DNA of 14,885 nucleotides from Thermoplasmata archaeon. GTDB taxonomy: Archaea; Thermoplasmatota; Thermoplasmata; Lutacidiplasmatales; UBA184. The DNA lies in contig JASIDM010000132.1 of NCBI GenBank assembly GCA_030044695.1, forward strand, positions 1 through 14,885. Direction: 5' to 3'. The notes beneath the pieces were generated by a model. That model worked only from the letters and a program-made list of their open reading frames with translations. It was not told where the DNA came from and searched no databases. Position 1 is the first letter of the stretch, and each line of letters starts with the position of its first letter. The position numbers were made by a program, and so were the translations under genes. This document shows positions 7,381-14,394 of the stretch, in pieces.

Positions 7381-7405
7381 CCGGCCCGGCCCCCGGCCGG
7401 GCCGG
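7381..7405. repeat. perfect 11-bp inverted repeat in the pntAA/methyltransferase divergent region
   Basis: CCGGCCCGGCC (7381-7391), CCC, then GGCCGGGCCGG (7395-7405): every base of the 11-bp arms pairs. It lies about 38 nt before the methyltransferase ATG and about 77 nt before the pntAA ATG. It could be an operator dimer site or, in the methyltransferase transcript, a very stable leader hairpin. With this base composition a chance origin is possible but an 11-bp perfect match is notable. Confidence 0.5.
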
Positions 7406-7443
7406 GCGAACGCTCAAGCGGCGCCGTCCGCTGGCCGCCCTCG

Positions 7444-8292
7444 ATGCCGGCCGGTCGGAGGGGGACCGGCCCGAGCTCGCCGTTCGATCGGGTCGTGCGC
7501 GGCGACGCGAAGGCCGTGCTCGACGCGCTGCCGGACGCGAGCGTGCACCTGGCCATCACGAGCCCACCGTACAACGTGCGCATCCCCTACCGCGGCTACG
7601 CGGACGACCTCCCGCCGGAGGCGTACCTCGCCTGGCTCCGCGAGGTCTGGCGCGCGCTCTACCGGACCCTCGTCCCCGGCGGCCGCTTCGTCCTCAACGT
7701 GGCGCCGACCTCGATCAAGGAGTTCCGCCCGATCCACCACGACCTCTCGACGGACCTCCGCGGGCTCGGCTACATCATGCGGACCGAGATCATCTGGTAC
7801 AAGCAGACGATGGGCCGGCGCACGGCCTGGGGGAGCTGGCGGAGCCCGTCGAACCCCCACATCGTCCCGTCCTGGGAGTACGTCCTCGTCTTCTGCAAGG
7901 AACGCTGGAAGCTCGACGGCGATCGGCGCCAGATCGACATCGGCCCCCGGGAGTTCGAGCGGTTTTCGGACGGGTTCTGGGCGATCCCTCCGGAGCGGCG
8001 TCGCCAGGGACACCCGGCGCCGTTCCCCGAGGAGCTGATCGAGCGCCTCGTGAAGTTCTACAGCTACCGGGGGAACGTCGTGCTCGACATGTTCGGCGGC
8101 ACCGGCACCGTCGGCGCCGTCGCGCGCCGCCTCGGCCGGCACTACCTGCACGTGGACGCTTCCGAGGAGTACTGCCGCCTCGCCGCCGAGCGGATCCGTC
8201 GGGCCGAGCCACCGACGGGGGCCCCGGTCCCGGTCCCCCGCCTCGAGCTGGGGACGCCGACGCCGATCGCTAGCGGTGCCGGCCCCTCGTGA
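7444..8292 (+). CDS. beta-class site-specific DNA methyltransferase (N4-cytosine or N6-adenine)
   Basis: 282 residues. The catalytic motif TSPPYN (39-44) precedes the S-adenosylmethionine motif LDMFGGTGT (214-222), the order of beta-class amino-methyltransferases. Between them are VPSWEYVLVFCK (141-152) and FWAIPPERRRQGHPAPFPEELIERL (178-202), typical of the family. HVDASEEYCRLAAERI (236-251) completes the cofactor site. TSPPY is commonest among m4C enzymes, but N6-adenine cannot be excluded. No restriction endonuclease gene is adjacent, so it looks orphan. The ATG at 7444 is the first start after the probable promoter; an in-frame ATG at 7303 would overlap the pntAA start and add low-complexity residues. 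The 3' end overlaps the glycosyltransferase gene tail to tail by 23 bp. Confidence 0.9.
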   Translation: MPAGRRGTGPSSPFDRVVRGDAKAVLDALPDASVHLAITSPPYNVRIPYRGYADDLPPEAYLAWLREVWRALYRTLVPGGRFVLNVAPTSIKEFRPIHHDLSTDLRGLGYIMRTEIIWYKQTMGRRTAWGSWRSPSNPHIVPSWEYVLVFCKERWKLDGDRRQIDIGPREFERFSDGFWAIPPERRRQGHPAPFPEELIERLVKFYSYRGNVVLDMFGGTGTVGAVARRLGRHYLHVDASEEYCRLAAERIRRAEPPTGAPVPVPRLELGTPTPIASGAGPS

Positions 8293-9307
8293 GGCGGGCC
8301 CCGGCGAGCCGGTGCACGGCCCCGGGGGCGAGGGCGTAGCCGAGCCCGTAGGCGCCGGCGGCCCAGGTGTCGATCGTCAGGCGCCGCTCGTCCGGATGAC
8401 GGCCGAGGTAGCGGAGGTAGTCGCCGGTCCGGGCGGCGATCTCCCGCCGCGCCGCGCGGGCGGCGATCCCGTCGGCAAGGGCCGTGGCGCGGGCCATCCG
8501 GCCGTAGTGCACGGAGAGCTCCCGGAAGAGCCGGGCGTACGCCGTCGCCCCGTGGCGCTCGGCGACCTCGGCGAGCTCGAGGTTGCAGCGGGTCGCGTGG
8601 CGGAACCAGGCGAGCGAGCCCGTGGCGCTGGCCTCCCAGAACCGGAACCGGGTGAGGCGGCGCGGGTCGAGGTAGAGGCCGACCGGCCGCAGGACGGCGG
8701 CGAGGTAGAGCAGGGTGTCGGGCAGGCGCTGCCGGTCGAACGCCCTTCCGAGGTCCCCGTCGAGCAGCTCGCGCCGGACGATCATCGTGCTCGAGTTGAA
8801 CGAGGCCCAGGTCCGCTGCAGCCCGATCTCGAGGGCGCGCTCCTTGCCGTCCGGCGGCAGGTAGACGTCGCCGAGGGCGTCGAACGCCGCGTCGAGCTCG
8901 TGGCGCCGCCACCGCTCGGGAGGGATGGCGCGGCCGTCGCGATCGATCACCCGCACCCGGTTGCGGTAGAAGCCGAGACCGGGGTAGGCTCGGCGGACCT
9001 CCAGGAACCGGGCGAACCGCTCCGGCTCGAACTCATCGTCGTCGTCGAGGAACGCGAGCCACGGCGCCGTCGTGGCGTTCGCCGCGAGGTGCATGAACGC
9101 CCCGATCTGGGGCTCCTCGGAGTAGAGGACCTTGGCGCCGAGCGCGAGGAGCTCGCGCTCGATCTCCGGCCGGTGGAAGTTCGTCACCACGGCGAGCTCG
9201 TAGCTCGCCCGCGGCACCGTCTGGGCCGCCACGGAGCGGGCCGCCCGCAGGACGAAGTCGTCGCGGTCGAACGCCGCCACGACCGCGGCGATCTCGGGCC
9301 CGGCCAT
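8270..9307 (-). CDS. family 2 glycosyltransferase
   Basis: 345 residues. The GT-A fold is clear: IAAVVAAFDRDDFVLRAARSVAAQT (6-30) is the start of the nucleotide-sugar domain, NATTAPWLAFLDDDDEFEP (77-95) contains the acidic metal-binding motif (D88-D91), and FNSSTMIVRREL is the usual acceptor-side segment. The family transfers a sugar from a nucleotide-activated donor to a lipid, glycan or protein; donor and acceptor are unknown. No transmembrane helix is obvious and the C-terminus is basic, so it is probably cytoplasmic or loosely membrane-bound. The ATG lies 7 nt after the upstream nuclease gene stop, indicating a shared transcript. Confidence 0.88.
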   Translation of the reverse strand: MAGPEIAAVVAAFDRDDFVLRAARSVAAQTVPRASYELAVVTNFHRPEIERELLALGAKVLYSEEPQIGAFMHLAANATTAPWLAFLDDDDEFEPERFARFLEVRRAYPGLGFYRNRVRVIDRDGRAIPPERWRRHELDAAFDALGDVYLPPDGKERALEIGLQRTWASFNSSTMIVRRELLDGDLGRAFDRQRLPDTLLYLAAVLRPVGLYLDPRRLTRFRFWEASATGSLAWFRHATRCNLELAEVAERHGATAYARLFRELSVHYGRMARATALADGIAARAARREIAARTGDYLRYLGRHPDERRLTIDTWAAGAYGLGYALAPGAVHRLAGARLTRGRHR

Positions 9308-9314
9308 CGACCGC

Positions 9315-10133
9315 CTACCGCGCCGCCGGGGCCGGTCGGGCGACCGGCGCCGGGCTCGTCGAGGTCGCGGCCGGCAGCGGCAGTCGGTCGAGCAGCTCCG
9401 CGGTGGCGTACTCGAGCAGCGGCTCGAGGTTGCGGGTGTCGGCCCGGTTGTAGCGGACCAGACGGTCCAGCGCCTCGGGGTTCCCCCGGCGGTGCTCGTG
9501 CCAGAGGCGCACGGCCGCGAGCCCGTCGATCCCCTCGACGCCGCTCCGGTCCCCGAGGCCGAGGGTCGCCTCGATCCGCTTCAGGCCGCCCGAGAGGCCG
9601 AGGCGGTACAGCAGGAAGCGGAGGTCGATATGGACGGGGGGCGGCACGAAGTCCGGGAGCGCCACCTCGAGGAACGGCACGTCGAACCGGCTGCCGTTGA
9701 AGGTGACGAGGAGGGGAAACCGCCCGAGGTACGCCGGCAGCTCGGCGAGGTCCTCGCCGGTGACGAACGAGCGCGTGGCGCCGCCGCCGTGGACCGAGAC
9801 CACGGTGACGATCCCCTCGTACGGGGAGAGCGACGTCGTCTCGATGTCGAGGAAGGCGGTCCGGTCGCGGAACTCGGGGGCGAGGCGCCACCGCTCCGCG
9901 TCCGGCAGGCGCCGACCGAACCAGGCGGCGTCCCGTCGCTCGAGGGCCTCCTCGCTCGCCTCCAGCCCCGCGACGAGCCCGGCCGGCGCGCGTCGGCCGG
10001 CCGGCTCGGCGCCGAGCGTCGCCCGCAGGTCCCGCCAGTCGACGAGGCCCTGACGCCAGAGCTCCGCCTCGGTCGCCGGACCGATACCCGGAAGATGAAC
10101 GAACGTCGCGCGCAGGAGCGGGGGCCGGCGCAT
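9315..10133 (-). CDS. RNase H-fold (YprB-like) nuclease with N-terminal helix-hairpin-helix-like segment
   Basis: 272 residues. Acidic residues typical of DEDD-type exonucleases are in order: D96 and E98 in FLDIETTSL (94-102), D151 in TFNGSRFDVPFLE (144-156) and D232 in YNRADTRNLEPLLEY (228-242). The order and the wording 'vtFNGksFDvPfL' match the YprB/RNase_H_2 group of predicted 3'-5' exonucleases. The N-terminus FVHLPGIGPATEAELWRQGL (11-30) resembles a helix-hairpin-helix DNA-binding motif. The tail after residue 253 is Ala/Pro-rich and probably disordered. It is the gene before the glycosyltransferase (7-nt gap) and follows the small unrecognised gene by 43 nt. Substrate (DNA or RNA) is not determinable. 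Confidence 0.85.
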   Translation of the reverse strand: MRRPPLLRATFVHLPGIGPATEAELWRQGLVDWRDLRATLGAEPAGRRAPAGLVAGLEASEEALERRDAAWFGRRLPDAERWRLAPEFRDRTAFLDIETTSLSPYEGIVTVVSVHGGGATRSFVTGEDLAELPAYLGRFPLLVTFNGSRFDVPFLEVALPDFVPPPVHIDLRFLLYRLGLSGGLKRIEATLGLGDRSGVEGIDGLAAVRLWHEHRRGNPEALDRLVRYNRADTRNLEPLLEYATAELLDRLPLPAATSTSPAPVARPAPAAR

Positions 10134-10176
10134 GCGTTCGGCACGCCCCCCTCGCCTAAGCGTGTTGCCTACGGGG

Positions 10177-10473
10177 CTACGGGCGCGGGTCCGCGCCGTC
10201 GACCGGCAACGGGCCGATCGGGGCGACCAGCGCCTTCACCGCCGCCCAGAAACCGGGGACCTCCTCGGCCGGCAGGCGCGCGCCGTAGATCGGGGCGCGG
10301 TACTCCGCCTCGAGGATCGTCGGGTCGTCGGCGTCCCAGACGAGCCGGACGACCCTCTCGCCGTGGTCCTCCTCGTAGGCGTAGACCCGCTTGCGCGGGT
10401 CGGTCGTCACGGGGTTCGGCGCGAGGATCTCGAGCGGAGGCGTCGGCGGCGGTGGTGGCCCGCCGGTGAGCAT
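10177..10473 (-). CDS. small protein of unknown function
   Basis: 98 residues from the ATG at 10473. After a proline-rich start (GGPPPPPTPPLEIL, 4-17), the rest reads like an ordinary soluble alpha/beta protein: RKRVYAYEEDHGERVVRLVWDADD (27-50), LEAEYRAPIYGARLP (54-68) and VPGFWAAVKALVAPIG (72-87). The balanced acidic, aromatic and hydrophobic content contrasts with the arginine-rich readings of the other frames, which supports coding. The start is uncertain: an in-frame GTG at 10521 or a TTG at 10656 would add low-complexity residues. No family recognised. It lies just upstream of the nuclease and glycosyltransferase genes and may head their operon. Confidence 0.6.
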   Translation of the reverse strand: MLTGGPPPPPTPPLEILAPNPVTTDPRKRVYAYEEDHGERVVRLVWDADDPTILEAEYRAPIYGARLPAEEVPGFWAAVKALVAPIGPLPVDGADPRP

Positions 10474-10681
10474 GACGGGCGTCGGCGGGGGCGGGACCCT
10501 GAGACGGATCCAGGCGACCACCGGCCATCGACTGCGGCTCACCCCGAGGGACGGCACGGCGGTTCGAGCCCGCGAGAGCGGAAAACGCTCGCCGGGGCCC
10601 GGGAGGACGCCGCGCTCCCCTGCCCGACCCGTTCCGTCGTCGTCCGCGTCGGTCAAAGTCCTGGGCGAGCCTGACGCGAGC
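10474..10681. promoter_or_regulatory. divergent intergenic region of the small protein and APH-like kinase genes
   Basis: About 208 bases separate divergent starts. The plus-strand AT-rich TCAAAG at 10653-10658 is about 27 nt before the GTG at 10682, the spacing of an archaeal TATA box to a leaderless start. An A4 run near 10582 (TTTT on the minus strand) is the only AT-rich spot that could serve the minus-strand gene. Both assignments are weak. Confidence 0.3.
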
Positions 10682-11578
10682 GTGGTGGCCGCGGGACGCG
10701 GGAACGCGCGGGCGTTCGTTCGGCTCGCCGAGCGGCATTTCCCGACGCTCCCCGTCCGGTCCGCCCGGGCGATCGAGACCGGCTGGTGCTGCTACGTCCT
10801 GGACGTCCACGACGAGTGGATCCTGCGGTTCCCGCGCTCGCGCGAGGACGCACGGCGCCTGGAGCCCGAGCTGATGCTGCTCGCCGAGCTCGAGCCACGA
10901 CTCGAGGTCCCGGTCCCGCACGTCGAGCGGGTCGTGCGGGGCCGGGACGGGTCCGTGCGGGTCGTCGCCTACCGCAAGCTGAAGGGCCGCCCGCTTCCTC
11001 GCCGTAACCTCGGCGGCGAACGGGGCCGGGGCTGGGCGTCCGAGCTCGCCGTGGTCCTCCGCACGCTCGCGCGGTTCCCGCGGGCGCTCGGGCGCAAGGC
11101 CGGCGTGGACTGGAGCGAGCGGAACGACCGTCGAGGGCGCTGGCTCACGCTCGAGCCGTGGGTCCGCGATCGGGTCCGGCCCCGGCTGCCCGCCGACGTC
11201 CGACGCTGTGACGAGGCCTACTGGGACGCCTACCTCGGGGACCGACGGACCCTCGGCCGGGCGCCGTCGCTCAACCACGGGGACCTCGGTCCCGAACACC
11301 TCCTGGTCAACGACCGGGGGATATCGGGGATCCTGGACTGGGAGAGCGCCTGCTACGAGGACCCGGTCGCGATCCTCGCAGGGCTCCCGACGGCGGATGG
11401 TTTCGCCGCCCGGGTCGCGCGCGACTCCGTCGCGGAAGATCGGCAAGAGGTGGAGCGCCGGCTCACCTTCCATCGGCACGCGTCGGCGGCGTACACGGTC
11501 GTCCATGGGCTCGACACGCACGACGCGGCGACGGTGCAGGCGGGGTTGAGGCGGTATGCGCGAACCCTGCCCGGCTGA
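10682..11578 (+). CDS. aminoglycoside/macrolide phosphotransferase (APH)-like kinase
   Basis: 298 residues from GTG at 10682. The fold is that of APH/choline-kinase enzymes: CCYVLDVHDEWILRFPR (36-52) is the nucleotide-loop region, with ELMLLAELE (63-71) as the helix that follows. LNHGDLGPEHLLV (197-209) is the catalytic loop with D201, and GISGILDWESACYEDPVAIL (213-232) carries the metal-binding D219. Histidine replaces the usual Asn in the catalytic loop (HGDLGPEH), a variant I recall from many uncharacterised family members. The substrate is unknown; a resistance role is not implied. The open frame extends upstream to 10391 but that part is low-complexity and antisense to the small gene, so the start is placed where homology begins and where a TATA-like element is about 27 nt away. 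Confidence 0.82.
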   Translation: MVAAGRGNARAFVRLAERHFPTLPVRSARAIETGWCCYVLDVHDEWILRFPRSREDARRLEPELMLLAELEPRLEVPVPHVERVVRGRDGSVRVVAYRKLKGRPLPRRNLGGERGRGWASELAVVLRTLARFPRALGRKAGVDWSERNDRRGRWLTLEPWVRDRVRPRLPADVRRCDEAYWDAYLGDRRTLGRAPSLNHGDLGPEHLLVNDRGISGILDWESACYEDPVAILAGLPTADGFAARVARDSVAEDRQEVERRLTFHRHASAAYTVVHGLDTHDAATVQAGLRRYARTLPG

Positions 11579-11599
11579 GCTGTCCCGGGCCTAGCGCGA

Positions 11600-11622
11600 C
11601 CGCGGGAGCGCGCGCTCCGCGG
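11600..11622. terminator. hairpin between convergent genes (possible bidirectional terminator)
   Basis: The 12-base palindrome GAGCGCGCGCTC (11606-11617) is extended on each side by further pairing with one bulged G. It lies in the 74-base gap between the kinase stop and the propeller gene stop. It has no T-run, so a terminator role is only suggested by position. Confidence 0.3.
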
Positions 11623-11652
11623 GCCCTGGACCGCCGCCCGGTGCCGCGCCGC

Positions 11653-14045
11653 CTACAGGAAGAACAGGTAAAGGTACCCCGGGAACGGCCCGCTGTCGCT
11701 GTAGGCTTCTGCGCCGACCGCCACCATCCCCCCCGGTCCGATCGCCACCGCCACCCCGAAGTCGAAGCTCCCGTCCTGCGACAGGACGGGGCTGTTGTAA
11801 CGGTCGTAGAGGGCGCCGCCCGAGGCGTGGAGGAGGTAGGCGCTCCCGACGCTCACGAAGCCGAACGCGGTCTCGCCCGGTGCGCCGATCACGATCGTCC
11901 CCCCGTTGTCGGCGACGGACTGCCCGAAGTAACCGTAGCTGATCGCGTTCGGGCTCGTCACGTTCTGCAGGAGCGCGGCGGTCGCGACGGAGAACAGGTA
12001 GACGTTCCCGGCGTCGGTCGTGCTCCCGAACGTGTTCTCGGGGGCGCCGACGACGAGGTTCCCCGCCCCGAGCGCGACGGAGAGCCCGAAGGCGCCACCG
12101 AGACCGTCCGGGTTCGTGAACGAATCGATCAACGTCCCCTTGGTCGCGTTGAAGACGAACGCGGCCCCGATGGCGTCGGGCCCCTGGAGCGGCGCCCCGA
12201 CGGCGACCGTCCCGCCGCTCACCGCGACCGAGAAGCCGAACGCCCAGTCGCCGGACGTCGGGTCGAGCAGGGTCGCCGCCCGCGTGCCGTTGGAGGCATA
12301 GAAGACGTAGGCGGCCCCGTTGCCCGAAACCGCGTCGGCCCCCACGACGACCAGGTTGCCCGAGGCGGCGAGCGAGTAGCCGAACCGTCCCTCCGAAGGG
12401 GTTCCCGGCGCGGTAAGGGTCCGGATCAGGGCGCCGGTGGAGGTGTTGTACTCGTAGACCCGCCCCGCCTCCGGGTAGCTGGTCGTGACGTTCTCGTACG
12501 GTGCGCCGACGAACGTGAACTGGCCCGCCATCCCGACGGCGAAGCCGAACAGACCCTGGTCCTGCACGTTCGGGCTCGTCAGGGTGAGGATCGGCCCGTC
12601 CCGGGCCGCCAGGAGGTAGGCATGCCCTGCCTCGCCGATGTCGTTCGCGGTCTCGTAGGGGGCTCCGGCCACCACGACGCCGTTGTCGACCGCCACCGAC
12701 GAGCCGAGGTCGCCGACGTAGGCCGCGTTGGGGCTCGAGACCTGGAGGGGTACTTGCGTGAAGAGGAACGCCTGACCGGACTCCGCGAGACCGGACGCCC
12801 GCTCGGTCGGGGCGCCGACGACGACCGCGGACCCGTTCTCCGCCACCGCACGGCCAAACTCGCCGTACTCCTGCGGGTCCGGCGGGGCGAGGTCGGAGCC
12901 GATGAGGCTCCCGCTCGACTCGCTGAAGACGTAGGCGTTGCCCGCCGCCGTCACCCCGTCCGACGGCTCCCCCGACGCCCCGACGACGACGATCCCGTCG
13001 CTGGCGGCGACGGAGATCCCGAAAGCCCCGCCCAGGCTCGGATTAGGGCTAGCGAGGGCCTGCAGGCTGCCGCTGTCGAGGTTGTACTCGTAGGCCTCCC
13101 CGCCGGAGTCCTCGCAGGTGCAGGGGGCGCCGACGACGGCGACACCGCCCGGTCCGTCGACGGCGACCGACGTGCCGAAGATCTCGTTGACGAAAGGGCC
13201 CGGGCTCGTGTACGTGGTGATGAGGTCCCCGGTGGTGGCGGAGAACAGGTAGGCATCGCCGGCGCCCGTGAACGCCGTCCCCGCCGGGGTCTCGTCCGGT
13301 GCGCCGACGAGCACGAAGTTGCCGCTCACCGCGACGGAGGAGCCGAACTGCCCGAACTCCTGCGGGTCTGGACTCTCGATCATCCTCATCTGGCCCGTCG
13401 CGGCGTTGATGATGTAGGCGTGCCCGGCGAGCGGGACGCCCGAGGTGTTCTCGTAGGGGGCTCCGACCACGATCCAGGTGCCGCTCGCGGCCACGGCCCA
13501 GCCGAACTCCCCCAGGAATCCGTCGTAGAACGTCTGAGCCTCAGGGCTCGAGTAGGTCGCCTCGAGGGCGTCGGTCGCCTCGTTGTAGACGTAGACCAGC
13601 CCGGTCTCCGGCGAGCCGCCGAGCGGCGCGCCGACGATGATCCGACCGGAGGCGACCGCGACCGACTGGCCGAACCCGATGTCGCTATCGGTCGGATGCA
13701 CGAGCGTCTCGGCGGCCCCGGTGCTCTCGTTCACGACGTAGGCGTCCCCATCGCCGTTGGCCTCCTCCGGGGCGCCGACCACGTAGGTCGAGCCGCTCAC
13801 GGCGACGGCCATCCCGAACCACCCGCTCGCGCTCGGGTCCCGGCTGGTCAGGGAGATGGGGGCGAACTCCGGGTCGACGAACCCGCTCGACGATCGGCCG
13901 GGAGGCGCCGCGAGCGCACCCCCGAATGGGGTACGCCCGACAGGATGGCGACCAGCGCCAACGAGACGCCGACCGCAACGCCAACGATGGCGGCCGCGGC
14001 GGACTGTCCAAAGGCTGCGCGCCTCGATCGCACCGGCTGCCCCAC
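11653..14045 (-). pseudogene. secreted/anchored FG-GAP beta-propeller protein, reading frame broken near the N-terminus
   Basis: About 14 repeats of roughly 50 residues follow the FG-GAP pattern: 'GxFGxSVAVSGGxVVVGAPxExxxGxxxAGxAYLFNxxTGxLxxTLxSP'. The uninterrupted propeller frame runs 11653-13812 (719 residues from its first ATG) and continues open upstream as PFGGALAAPPGRSSSGFVDPEF. The likely N-terminus is in another frame: GTG at 14045 gives MGQPVRSRRAAFGQ, then a hydrophobic segment (AAAAIVGVAVGVSLALVAIL) typical of a signal or anchor. Joining the two needs one extra base near the homopolymers at 13919-13931; the joined protein would have 797 residues. A TATA box lies 31 nt before the GTG. 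Several N-x-S/T sequons suit a glycosylated extracellular protein. FG-GAP propellers usually bind ligands outside the cell. The break may be a sequencing error, a true mutation or a programmed shift. Confidence 0.75.
13919..13931 (-). other. frame break in the FG-GAP gene at short homopolymers
   Basis: A run of five C (13919-13923) and one of four G (13928-13931), read as G5 and C4 on the coding strand, lie where the signal-sequence frame stops looking like protein and the propeller frame begins to. One added G would give LSGVPHSGGALAAPPGRS and keep the frame open to the stop at 11653. Confidence 0.6.
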
Positions 14046-14071
14046 CGCCGAGCCGGGGATACGGTTCGCGC

Positions 14072-14079
14072 GATATAAA
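14072..14079 (-). promoter_or_regulatory. TATA box of the FG-GAP propeller gene
   Basis: TTTATATC on the minus strand is the best archaeal TATA match in the window. It is centred about 31 nt before the GTG at 14045, so the transcript would begin only a few bases before that codon. This supports the GTG as the true start and the signal-sequence frame as the translated one. Confidence 0.65.
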
Positions 14080-14350
14080 CCGGTGCGGGCGGCGTCACCG
14101 CGGGATGCCGGCCGCTGGGGCGTGCGGCCCGGGCGGGCGCAGCCCGGGAGGTGCTCCCCGTCCGGCGCGCGCGCGGGCGGCCTGGGAGAGTCCATTCCGA
14201 TCCTCCTCGCCGGACGCGGGCGGCCCCCGGAGGACGGGGCATGGGCTCACGAGCCAACGGTCGGTCCGGCCGATCCGGTCCGCGCGGGCGGCAGGCCCCC
14301 GAGCGGCCACGGCCAGGCCACGAGCCGGTCGGCTCGCGGGTGATTTCCGG

Positions 14351-14367
14351 GGTTCAAAAAAAGAACC
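14351..14367 (-). terminator. T7 run within a small inverted repeat after the 23S rRNA gene
   Basis: On the minus strand: GGTTC, TTTTTTT, GAACC, a 5-bp inverted repeat with a T7 centre, about 30-45 nt after the expected 23S 3' end. Archaeal RNA polymerase stops at T-runs, so this is the likely end of the rRNA transcript. A short stem (ACAC ... GTGT) precedes it. Confidence 0.55.
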
Positions 14368-14394
14368 ACACGCGTTCTGTGTAACTGCCGAGCG

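Larger units (their letters stand above)
14046..14394. other. spacer between 23S rRNA 3' end and FG-GAP gene
   Basis: About 350 bases. It contains the TATA box at 14072-14079 near the left end and the T7/hairpin element at 14351-14367 near the right end. Between them the sequence is GC-rich with no 5S rRNA, no tRNA cloverleaf and no protein-like frame that I can support. Confidence 0.5.

Noticed and set aside
10169..11521. 450-codon minus-strand frame opposite the APH-like kinase
   Set aside because: It is antisense shadow; the plus-strand frame carries HGD and DWE motifs. Its translation lacks hydrophobic-core patterns.
11653..13812. 150-base periodicity that could suggest a DNA repeat array
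   Set aside because: The repetition is at protein level (FG-GAP blades) with diverged codons. There are no identical repeats with unique spacers, so it is not CRISPR or satellite DNA.
13985..14045. Twin-arginine (Tat) export signal in the propeller N-terminus (SRRAAF)
   Set aside because: The RR is followed by AAF rather than xF(L), and the hydrophobic stretch is long; evidence is too weak to call Tat over an ordinary signal or anchor.
11641..14343. 900-codon open frame on the plus strand opposite the propeller gene
   Set aside because: It is the antisense of the FG-GAP repeats. Its translation is Arg/Asp/Glu-rich and repetitive with no family features, as expected for long stop-free frames in GC-rich DNA.
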